DNA of 64,000 nt, taken from positions 62,001 to 126,000 of the forward strand of contig ONHW01000005.1 of the NCBI GenBank assembly GCA_900317745.1. Reading direction: 5' to 3'. Below the pieces are notes generated by a model that was not told the DNA's origin, searched no databases, and saw nothing but the letters and a program-made list of their open reading frames with translations. Below, one piece after another: positions 36,178 to 42,250 of the stretch (positions are counted from its first letter, which is position 1; every line of letters starts with the position of its first letter). Position numbers and translations under genes: made by a program. The DNA is from an uncultured Bacteroidales bacterium (GTDB lineage: Bacteria; Bacteroidota; Bacteroidia; Bacteroidales; Paludibacteraceae).

Positions 36178-37053
36178 ATGCGCTATCTATCCATCTTATT
36201 GGTCATGAGTATCTGTGCGGTGATGCAAGCCGTCACGCCTGTACGAACAGTTTTGCTTTACCCGAACGGTGCGCCGGACAGCAACGGTTATGCGCCTGAG
36301 GATGAGTATGTCAAGGAAGGAACGAAGTTCTTCCGCACCTCTGTGCCGCGTCTGGATCTGTATGTGCCTGCGTCTGCCACGGCTCAGTCGCCGTGTCCGG
36401 TGTTGCTGGTGTGCCCGGGCGGTGGGTACAGTTTTACATCCACCGGCAACGAGGGCATAGATGTTGCCAACTACTTCTTACCTCGCAACATAGCGATAGC
36501 CGTGCTTAAGTACCGTATGCCTAACGGACACGAGACTATCCCTCTCGCCGATGCGATGCAGGCTATGCATCTGTTACGCGACAGTGCCGACGCGTGGCAC
36601 CTCAAGGCGCAGCATATAGGTGTGATGGGTTTCTCTGCCGGCGGACATCTGGCTGCCAGTCTGGTGACGAAATTTGCCGATGCCAAGTCGCGCCCCGACT
36701 ACGGAGTGCTCATCTATCCCGTCATATCGATGGCTGACGAACTGACGCACCGGGGCTCGTGCCGCGAGTTGCTGGGGCAGAACCCCACAGCGGAACAACG
36801 CGAACGCTGGTCGGCTGATCGACAGGTGACTGCCGATACGCCGCCGTGTGTGATCGTGGCTTGTCAGGACGACCGGACGGTGAAGGTTGCCAACTCGCTG
36901 CGGATGTTCGAGGCACTAACCGCCAACCATGTGCCGGCTACACTCGTAGTCGTGCCTACGGGCGGTCACGGCTGGGGATACCTGCGCCAGTTTGCCGACC
37001 GCGAGCAGATCGACCAGGCTGTACTCTCGTTCATCCAATCGCATTGCCGCTGA
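36178..37053 (+). CDS. Secreted alpha/beta-hydrolase, esterase/lipase-type
   Basis: A 291-residue secreted hydrolase with a signal peptide of about 18 residues (MRYLSILLVMSICAVMQA). BD-FAE/acetyl-esterase-like fold: oxyanion segment CPGGGYSFTST, nucleophile elbow GFSAGG (Ser153), acid Asp231 or Asp232 in CQDDRTV, and base His264 in GGHGWGY. Such enzymes remove acyl groups from glycans. It ends the second PUL. An acetylated or succinylated beta-glucan would explain its presence, but the substrate is not readable from sequence. Confidence 0.85.
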   Translation: MRYLSILLVMSICAVMQAVTPVRTVLLYPNGAPDSNGYAPEDEYVKEGTKFFRTSVPRLDLYVPASATAQSPCPVLLVCPGGGYSFTSTGNEGIDVANYFLPRNIAIAVLKYRMPNGHETIPLADAMQAMHLLRDSADAWHLKAQHIGVMGFSAGGHLAASLVTKFADAKSRPDYGVLIYPVISMADELTHRGSCRELLGQNPTAEQRERWSADRQVTADTPPCVIVACQDDRTVKVANSLRMFEALTANHVPATLVVVPTGGHGWGYLRQFADREQIDQAVLSFIQSHCR

Positions 37054-37066
37054 CCTACATTCGAAC

Positions 37067-37309
37067 ACGGATCTTCACGGAGTGTCACGGAATCTCTGTC
37101 CACCTGCCTCCGTGTTTTTCCGTGTGTTCCGTGGGTTGTTTAATTCTGTACGGATCTTTCGGATCTTACGGAATCTTTGTCCCTCTGCCTCCGTTTAATC
37201 CGTGCGATCCGTGGGGTGTTTAATTCTGTACAGATCTTTCGGATCTCCCGGAATCTATGTTCATCTGCCTCCGTTTAATCCGCGTGATCCGTACAGTTCC
37301 CTCATGCGA
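37067..37309. repeat. Three tandem ~80-bp intergenic repeats
   Basis: Units start at 37067, 37150 and 37230. Each runs AC(G/A)GATCTT, CGGAATCT, TGCCTCCGTTTAATCCG, GATCCGT and ends TTTAATTCTGT before the next begins; each is itself made of degenerate CGGATC words. The repeats lie between the end of the PUL and a convergent small reverse-strand gene. No spacer/repeat alternation, so not CRISPR. Confidence 0.85.
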
Positions 37310-37319
37310 TGCCGGCATC

Positions 37320-37541
37320 CTAATTGTCGGTAATTGTCGATAATGGTTGACCCACCTTCTTCTTCCTGTACCGTTCCACGAACCGCTCCTGGTTCGCCTG
37401 CTCCGCTTCGGTCTTCACATGTCCTTTTCGGTTCGGGCACCGCTGCACAATCTGCTTGCCTTTGTACATCCTGAAGTAGTACCCGTCTTTCCGCAGTTGT
37501 CCTCTCAGCGTCTCTATCGGTGTGATCAGTTCTGCTATCAT
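37320..37541 (-). CDS. Small conserved-type hypothetical protein, basic
   Basis: A reverse-strand ORF of 73 residues from the ATG at 37541 (an upstream in-frame ATG at 37631 would add 30 charged residues). It begins MIAELITPIETLRGQLRKDG and continues YYFRMYKGKQIVQRCPNRKG, with a Lys/Arg/Glu-rich end. I recognise the RKDGYYFRMY-G-QIVQRCPNRK pattern from small Bacteroidales proteins of unknown function. A good Bacteroidetes promoter lies upstream on the same strand (37716-37748), supporting a real gene with a leader of about 165 nt. Possibly nucleic-acid binding, given its charge. Confidence 0.7.
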   Translation of the reverse strand: MIAELITPIETLRGQLRKDGYYFRMYKGKQIVQRCPNRKGHVKTEAEQANQERFVERYRKKKVGQPLSTITDN

Positions 37542-37715
37542 TTTCTTTTTCTCATTTTCCTTTTCGGTTGCATATTTGCAACCGTTGTCAGTCTTATACT
37601 TCCGTGCTTGGCGTCTCAGTTCATGTAGCACCGTTGTCGAAAGCGCGACGCGACCATCTCGCGACCATCGCGTACGTGACCGTCATCTGTGCGACCCGAT
37701 TACCGAACGCGACTG

Positions 37716-37748
37716 CAAAGATACGATGAACAAATTGTGTTTTGCAAA
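37716..37748 (-). promoter_or_regulatory. Bacteroidetes-type promoter for the reverse-strand small gene
   Basis: On the reverse strand, TTTG (37748-37745), 21 nt, then TATCTTTG (37723-37716). It points to the small gene ending at 37320. The leader between contains GCGACCAT repeats. Confidence 0.75.
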
Positions 37749-37798
37749 TTTTTTTTCGCAAAAAATGCAAAAAAATGCAAAGAGAAATGCACCACAAA

Positions 37799-37928
37799 AT
37801 TCACATTTTCACATTTCCACGCATCGCTGTATCTTCATTTTTTTATATAATAATATAATATTATATATTATAATTATTATCCATATTTCCCAACCCACAC
37901 AGATGTGTGGAAATGTGAAAATGTGAAT
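37799..37928. repeat. Perfect 22-bp inverted repeat around an AT-rich palindromic core
   Basis: Left arm 37799-37820 begins ATTCACATTTTCACATTTCC. Right arm 37907-37928 is its exact reverse complement. The 86-bp spacer includes a very AT-rich, partly self-complementary stretch (ATATAATATTATAT). The element lies between two divergent promoters (37716 reverse, 38274 forward), at the left edge of the defence island. It could be a MITE, a regulatory cruciform or a recombination site; no transposase is nearby. Confidence 0.85.
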
Positions 37929-38063
37929 ATTTCTATTCATTTGACTTTTCCACTCGCGCCCCAATAAATTTTTATTACTTCATTGTAAACGATTGTATTT
38001 AAGCATATTATTAAAACATATAGAGCGAACGGATTCGATCTAACCATGTTTTTGTGTTTGTGT

Positions 38064-38185
38064 CTTTGAGTGCTTTATACTCGCAGAGTTGTACAAATTG
38101 GTGGTAAAAACTGTCTGTAAGCTTGCTTATAAGCAGGTTTTAGTAGCAATTTGTGCAGGAAGTAAGGCTTCTAAAGCACTCAAAG
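38064..38185. ncRNA. Candidate structured RNA / palindromic element (nested stems)
   Basis: Three nested complementarities. An outer perfect 14-bp pair (38064-38077 CTTTGAGTGCTTTA with 38172-38185). An inner 11-bp pair with one G-U (38090-38100 TGTACAAATTG with 38147-38157). A central hairpin around TAAAA...TTTTA with the palindrome TGCTTATAAGCA. T-rich sequence follows (38201-38214). The strand is not settled because the structure is nearly symmetric. No clear promoter directly upstream. A retron-like RNA was considered, but no reverse transcriptase is present. Confidence 0.45.
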
Positions 38186-38244
38186 GGTTTTATGGGTTTT
38201 TGTTTATTTTTTTACGCACCAGTACTAATTTCCATTCAAAAACT

Positions 38245-38351
38245 CACTTTCTCTCACATTTCTTCTCATATGATTTGCTTTTTTGATATTTTTTTCGTAT
38301 CTTTGTAGCGTCTTTCCCGAATGGGATGGACAAATTACATAAAAGGCGTTT
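38245..38351. repeat. Direct repeat copy 1 (promoter plus RNA 5' leader)
   Basis: About 107 bp, from CACTTTCTCTCACATTTCTT through the -7 element to CATAAAAGGCGTTT, highly similar to 40309-40416. The two copies flank a segment of about 2 kb with the AlbA_2 gene and a gene remnant. Confidence 0.85.
38274..38305 (+). promoter_or_regulatory. Bacteroidetes-type promoter of the AlbA_2 gene
   Basis: TTTG 38274-38277, 20 nt, TATCTTTG 38298-38305. It predicts a structured leader of about 190 nt before the ATG at 38506, including a perfect 7-bp hairpin (GTCGTAC with GTACGAC, 38420-38437). Confidence 0.85.
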
Positions 38352-38505
38352 GTCCTGTCGATCGGCTTAGCAGTGCAATAAGTTGCTTTGCAATAAACGC
38401 TCTGGTAGATGCGTGACCGTCGTACTTTTGTACGACTGAAACAAACTTTGCACGAAATTAGCGTGCGACACGAAACTAAAAAGTAGAATCATTCGAGCAA
38501 CCACA

Positions 38506-39939
38506 ATGAATAACGAGAATCAAAATATTGAATACAAACGGATATGGCAAGATGATAATCTGAAATCCGTCTGCGCTTTTGCCAACTCGCAAGGTGGTAT
38601 GATGTATATTGGTATTGACGACGATGGTCAAGTGCTGGGGCTCGATAATGTTCATAAATGGCAAGAAGACATACCTAACAAGATTGTGCAGAACCTTGGT
38701 ATCGTATGTGAAATTAACACCCAAGAGGAGTTCGGTAAAACATATCTGGAGATTAGCGTCCTGCCAAGCAATGTACCTATTTCTTACAAGGGTATCTACT
38801 ATGTCCGTTCGGGTGCAACCAAGCAAGAACTGAAAGGAACAGCCCTACAACAGTTCCTATTGGTAAAGATGGGTAAGAGTTGGGATGATATTGTTTGCGA
38901 AGGAGCAACAATGGAAGATATTGACCGCCACGCTATTGATTATTTCTTGCGCAAGTCAGCGGATTACGGTCGTATGCCGGGGCTATCGCCAAGTGACTCT
39001 ACAGAGATTGTTCTTGACAATTTGGATTTGCTAACCTCTACCGGAGAACTGAAGAACGCAGCTGTTTTACTCTTTGGCAAGCGTCCAAGCCGGTTCTTCT
39101 CCGGTATTGATTTTCGTATTTGTCGTTTGGGTAATAGCGAGTCCGACATCATTGTGCAAGATATGGTTTCGGGTAATCTGATTGAGATGGCAGACAAAGT
39201 AATGGATATTCTCAAAGCCAAGTACCTCTATTCTCCTATTCATTATCAAGGTTTGCAACGAATTGAACCACTGGAGATTCCTGAAGATTCTCTGCGAGAG
39301 GCAATCTTCAATGCTATTATCCACAAGGACTACATGCGTGGAGTGGACATCCAAATGAAAGTTTATGCCGATTCTTTGTGGTTATGGAATAATGGCAATT
39401 TGCCGGAGAGCTACACGGTTGAGACATTATTGATTCCGCATTCATCACGTCCGCGCAACCCCAAAATAGCCAATGCTTTTTTCCGCGCGGGATTTATTGA
39501 ATCGTGGGGCCGAGGTATTGAAAAGATACGCAATGCCGGAAACACAAAAGGAATGTCGGCGCCTGTTATCCAAACCGAAATGGGCGGTTTGTCTGTCCGC
39601 TTTTTCCGTGCCGGTTTGCCGCAGACATCAGATGTTAATGGTACAAGCGGTACAAGTGATATAACCTTACAACCTTACAACCTTACAAGCTCATGCGGTA
39701 ACCCGTTGAAAAATAAGGGAGACAACCTTACAACCATTCAAGCTAACAACCTTACAAGCTTGATGAGTCAGATAACTGATTTTTGTGCTCAATGGCGTTC
39801 TTTGAGTGAGATTGCCGAACATGTACAACGCAGTCGTCAGTATCTTCGTGGCGAGGTTATTCCTCAGATGTTTGATGTTTTGGAACGCAAGTATGACTCG
39901 CCCACTCATCCTAAACAGCAATATAGAGCTAAACGATAG
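38506..39939 (+). CDS. AlbA_2/Schlafen-like domain ATP-binding protein (RecG-like regulator)
   Basis: A 477-residue protein. The N-terminal AlbA_2 (Schlafen AlbA) nucleic-acid-binding domain is at about 4-115 (IEYKRIWQDDNLKSVCAFAN, GGMMYIGIDDDGQVLG, YYVRSGATKQEL). A central HATPase_c_4-type region is at about 250-360 (LREAIFNAIIHKDY, FFRAGFIESWGRGIEKI). A C-terminal winged-helix-like part is at about 420-477 (SLSEIAEHVQRSRQYLRGEV). A repetitive Asn/Leu/Thr linker at about 385-420 is encoded by AACCTTAC octamers. Such proteins are common in defence islands and as transcriptional regulators; the exact role is unknown. It has its own promoter and a structured leader. Confidence 0.88.
   Translation: MNNENQNIEYKRIWQDDNLKSVCAFANSQGGMMYIGIDDDGQVLGLDNVHKWQEDIPNKIVQNLGIVCEINTQEEFGKTYLEISVLPSNVPISYKGIYYVRSGATKQELKGTALQQFLLVKMGKSWDDIVCEGATMEDIDRHAIDYFLRKSADYGRMPGLSPSDSTEIVLDNLDLLTSTGELKNAAVLLFGKRPSRFFSGIDFRICRLGNSESDIIVQDMVSGNLIEMADKVMDILKAKYLYSPIHYQGLQRIEPLEIPEDSLREAIFNAIIHKDYMRGVDIQMKVYADSLWLWNNGNLPESYTVETLLIPHSSRPRNPKIANAFFRAGFIESWGRGIEKIRNAGNTKGMSAPVIQTEMGGLSVRFFRAGLPQTSDVNGTSGTSDITLQPYNLTSSCGNPLKNKGDNLTTIQANNLTSLMSQITDFCAQWRSLSEIAEHVQRSRQYLRGEVIPQMFDVLERKYDSPTHPKQQYRAKR
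39663..39755 (+). repeat. Octamer repeats AACCTTAC inside the AlbA_2 gene
   Basis: Three perfect tandem copies at 39663-39686 and further copies at 39724-39731 and 39748-39755. Eight is not a multiple of three, so gain or loss of one unit would shift the reading frame ahead of the C-terminal domain, a pattern seen in phase-variable genes. Confidence 0.8.
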
Positions 39940-40041
39940 ATTAGTCCATCGAAAGATTCATAGACTTGTTCACAGGACTACTTACACACCGATTCACGCT
40001 GATCACATGAAAGACGAAATAGTTTTATAGAATCCAACTGA
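39940..40041. other. Short non-coding gap after the AlbA_2 gene
   Basis: No gene, promoter or terminator recognised. It may contain decayed sequence belonging to the remnant that follows. Confidence 0.5.
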
Positions 40042-40245
40042 CGCAAAATTTGCGACACCCTACGTTCTTCCGGTCTTGAACCGATTGATACGCACATTTG
40101 GAAAAATGCGTCGCACGATAGGTGGCTAATCATTGATGATACAGTTTATCACTGCGGTCATTCGCTCAAAGATATGGGGCAAAAACTATGTGCAGTATCT
40201 TTGTTATCCATCGATGCGGAAGATATACTGAAGCACGTACGATAA
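40042..40245 (+). pseudogene. C-terminal remnant of an ORF6N / PLD-like domain protein
   Basis: A 67-codon open stretch without a usable start, bounded upstream by an in-frame TGA at 40039. It encodes THIWKNASHDRWLIIDDTVY followed by HCGHSLKDMGQKLCAVSLL. The 'HDRxLIID-xVYHxGxSLKDxGKK' pattern is the PLD-like (HxK-type) C-terminal motif that I recall from ORF6N-domain proteins of Bacteroidetes. The N-terminal ORF6N domain is missing, so this is a decayed gene fragment. A normal terminator still follows 17 nt after its stop codon. Confidence 0.65.
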
Positions 40246-40262
40246 ATCTGCACCCCATCCCC

Positions 40263-40288
40263 ACGAGCATTCCGGTGCTCGTTTTTTT
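40263..40288 (+). terminator. Rho-independent terminator
   Basis: ACGAGCA pairs with TGCTCGT around a 6-nt loop, followed by seven T residues. It ends transcripts from the AlbA_2/remnant segment. Confidence 0.88.
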
Positions 40289-40308
40289 GCGGCTTGGACA
40301 TAAAAATG

Positions 40309-40416
40309 CACTTTCTCTCACATTTCTTCTCATAAGATTTGCTTTTTTGATATTTTTTTCGTACCTTTGTAGCGTCTTTCCAGAGAGGGGACTGACAAAT
40401 GACATAAAAGGCGTTT
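40309..40416. repeat. Direct repeat copy 2 (promoter plus RNA 5' leader)
   Basis: Matches 38245-38351 through promoter and early transcribed region (AGCGTCTTTCC, CATAAAAGGCGTTT). Here it drives the candidate RNA at 40377. Confidence 0.85.
40338..40369 (+). promoter_or_regulatory. Bacteroidetes-type promoter of the candidate leader RNA
   Basis: TTTG 40338-40341, 20 nt, TACCTTTG 40362-40369. It lies in the repeated block and predicts a start near 40377. Confidence 0.85.
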
Positions 40417-40636
40417 ATTGACGCTTGTTTTGGCGGTTAGAAACTTCGCAACTTTCAAAAACTCAGTTCAAAACAATGCAACAATAGATGTCTGCGTTGG
40501 GTATATAACTGCACCTGTTAGGGGGTACTATATACTTATGCAGCGTAGGCTCTGTGTTGCTTGTATCTGACTGAGATAGGCAATGCGAAGGCCTCTAACC
40601 GCAGGACAAGCAAAATTACAGGTCCTGCGCTTTTTG
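40377..40636 (+). ncRNA. Candidate structured leader RNA ending in an intrinsic terminator
   Basis: About 260 nt between a strong promoter and a perfect terminator (CGCAGGAC 40600-40607 with GTCCTGCG 40622-40629, then CTTTTT). Internal pairings: CTGC + GTATATA with TATATAC + GCAG (40493-40545 region), and TTGC + TATC with GATA + GCAA (40558-40583 region), flanked by AGGC/GCCT. No ORF fills it. It could be a free small RNA or a leader attenuating the 93-residue ORF that starts 26 nt after the terminator. It may match an existing Rfam family; I could not check. Confidence 0.6.
40600..40636 (+). terminator. Rho-independent terminator of the candidate leader RNA
   Basis: Perfect 8-bp stem CGCAGGAC/GTCCTGCG with a 14-nt loop, followed by CTTTTTG. 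It stands 26 nt before the ATG at 40662. Confidence 0.85.
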
Positions 40637-40661
40637 TGTATGTACCTATACGAAGTAAATC

Positions 40662-40943
40662 ATGGCTAATTGGCAAGACATACGAGCATTAGAAGAACGA
40701 ATCTACGAGCAAGTAGAGGAGTTTCTGAATAATCAGGAGGCTTATGCTATGCCTGTGCTGAACGTCTATCTGGATCATGACGACATGACCTACAAGGCTG
40801 CCGCCGAAGACGGATTGCAAGGCACAGAAGATGAAGGCATTTATCCGATTCCGGAACTCATCCGCATGGGTGATGATGGCAAGAAAGAGCCTGATATTGA
40901 TAAGATTAGCGATGTAGCTAATAGTTGGATATTTTTAGATTGA
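40662..40943 (+). CDS. Small acidic hypothetical protein
   Basis: 93 residues, strongly acidic (roughly 27 Asp/Glu against about 9 Lys/Arg). It begins MANWQDIRALEERIYEQVEE and contains PVLNVYLDHDDMTYKAAAED and IYPIPELIRMGDDGK. No domain recognised; mainly helical by appearance. It lies between two candidate structured RNAs and upstream of the restriction-modification operon. Acidity and location make a DNA-mimic or modulator role conceivable, but that is speculation. It is probably transcribed by read-through of the terminator at 40600 from the promoter at 40338. Confidence 0.75.
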   Translation: MANWQDIRALEERIYEQVEEFLNNQEAYAMPVLNVYLDHDDMTYKAAAEDGLQGTEDEGIYPIPELIRMGDDGKKEPDIDKISDVANSWIFLD

Positions 40944-41014
40944 AATATAAGAAACAGAAATTGATTAACTAACATATAAAATTCGCATAGTCAAATAGGC
41001 ATATACCTTGAGCA

Positions 41015-41122
41015 GCAAGTCGGCAAAACAAAACTGAAAACAAGGAGATATATGTCCCTGCTATCCGTGTGTTGCATGGGGAAGCGGGGTATTGTTTTCA
41101 AGTTTGCCGACTGTGCTTTTTT
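41015..41122 (+). ncRNA. Candidate long-hairpin RNA upstream of the restriction-modification operon
   Basis: One extended hairpin with four helices: AGTCGGCAAA (41018-41027) with TTTGCCGACT (41103-41112); TGAAAACAA (41035-41043) with TTGTTTTCA (41092-41100); CCCTGC (41056-41061) with GCGGGG (41084-41089); CCGTG with CATGG at the tip. GCA/TGC extends the base across a bulge. Six T residues follow, so the 3' end looks like an intrinsic terminator. No coding potential. Could act as an attenuator of the methyltransferase genes or as an independent RNA. Confidence 0.65.
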
Positions 41123-41135
41123 CTCATCAGAGATC

Positions 41136-41168
41136 AACCGGATAGTACACGCTATCCGGTTTTTTTTG
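41136..41168 (+). terminator. Rho-independent terminator directly before the methyltransferase operon
   Basis: Perfect 10-bp stem AACCGGATAG/CTATCCGGTT with a 6-nt loop and eight T residues, ending 12 nt before the ATG at 41180. No promoter is recognisable between it and the operon. Confidence 0.92.
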
Positions 41169-41179
41169 ATTTTTGAAGA

Positions 41180-42250
41180 ATGAAAAAATATACAGTATTA
41201 GATCTATTCTGTGGTTGTGGTGGAATTAGTTATGGTTTTGAGCTTGCTGGGTTCAAAATCATAGGTGGTATCGATTTCAATGAAGATGCCACCAAAACAT
41301 TCAAACACAATTTTAAGGACGCGAAGGTTCGTCATGGTTACATAGAAAAAGTAACCGATGACGAAGTCCTGAGAGATTATGGAGGTGTTGATGTAATAGT
41401 AGGCGGACCTCCCTGTCAAGGATTCTCTACCGCTAATAGATGGCAAAAAGAAGAGGATGATCCTCGTAATAAGTTATTCTTTGAGTATATTCGATTTGTT
41501 AAATTATTGCGTCCCAAGATTATTCTCATAGAGAACGTCCGTGGTATATTGACGCGCAACAATGGCTATGCAAAAGAGCGTATTACTACCATTCTTGGAG
41601 AAGAAGGGTATTCTTTAAACATGCAAGTGCTTGATGCCTCTGAGTATGGTGTACCTCAAAATCGAAAACGCGCCATTATCGTGGGTGTTCGTAACGATTA
41701 CAAGGACATGCTTTTTGATTTTGCGAAACTCAAAAAGAAACCCAAGGTTACCGTTGAAGATGCGATAGGAGAATTGTATCAGTTTGAACAAGAGAATCCT
41801 GAAAACAAAATCCTTACTGAGAAGCCATCTACTCAATACCGGAAATATCTAAGAGCGACCGATAATGAAGTATTATCGCACGATGTGCGTTATCCCGCGG
41901 ATATCGTGCAACGCCGTATCAGTTTTGTTCCGCAAGGAGGAAACTGGGAAGATGTTCCTGCAGAGTTATGGAAGAACAACCGTCAGAACCGACATTCGTC
42001 AGCCTACAAACGTTTAGATCCGAACACACAATCGTGCACGATTGATACTGGAAATGCACATAGCAACTACTTCCATCCCCTGTTTAATCGTATTCCGAGT
42101 GTCAGGGAATCTGCTCGTTTGCAATCGTTCTCAGATAGATTTGAATTTATGGGATCGCGCGGTAGTCAGTATAAACAAGTAGGAAATGCAGTACCACCGC
42201 TACTTGCAAAAGCAATCGCGGATGCTATTATGGAAATTTTGAAGTCATGA
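41180..42250 (+). CDS. DNA (cytosine-5-)-methyltransferase, LlaJI-type M1
   Basis: A 356-residue C5-cytosine methyltransferase. Motif I is DLFCGCGGISYGFELAG (SAM binding), motif IV is GGPPCQGFST with catalytic Cys79, motif VI is ENVRG, motif VIII is QNRKRAIIVG, and motif X is GSRGSQYKQVGNAVPPLL. Its stop codon overlaps the next methyltransferase start by 4 nt. Two m5C enzymes in tandem before McrB-like and DUF2357 genes is the LlaJI layout, where each enzyme modifies one strand of an asymmetric site. Codon use is visibly more AT-rich than in the flanking PULs. Confidence 0.95.
   Translation: MKKYTVLDLFCGCGGISYGFELAGFKIIGGIDFNEDATKTFKHNFKDAKVRHGYIEKVTDDEVLRDYGGVDVIVGGPPCQGFSTANRWQKEEDDPRNKLFFEYIRFVKLLRPKIILIENVRGILTRNNGYAKERITTILGEEGYSLNMQVLDASEYGVPQNRKRAIIVGVRNDYKDMLFDFAKLKKKPKVTVEDAIGELYQFEQENPENKILTEKPSTQYRKYLRATDNEVLSHDVRYPADIVQRRISFVPQGGNWEDVPAELWKNNRQNRHSSAYKRLDPNTQSCTIDTGNAHSNYFHPLFNRIPSVRESARLQSFSDRFEFMGSRGSQYKQVGNAVPPLLAKAIADAIMEILKS

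Noticed and set aside
37067-37309. Possible CRISPR array
   Set aside because: The repeats are contiguous 80-bp units with sub-repeats, without unique spacers, and no cas genes are present.
38064-38185. Retron RNA
   Set aside because: The fold is suggestive, but no reverse transcriptase or retron effector is encoded anywhere in the window; kept only as a structured element.
40195-40202. TATCTTTG promoter element
   Set aside because: It lies inside the coding remnant as codons for Val-Ser-Leu and lacks a TTTG at the right spacing.
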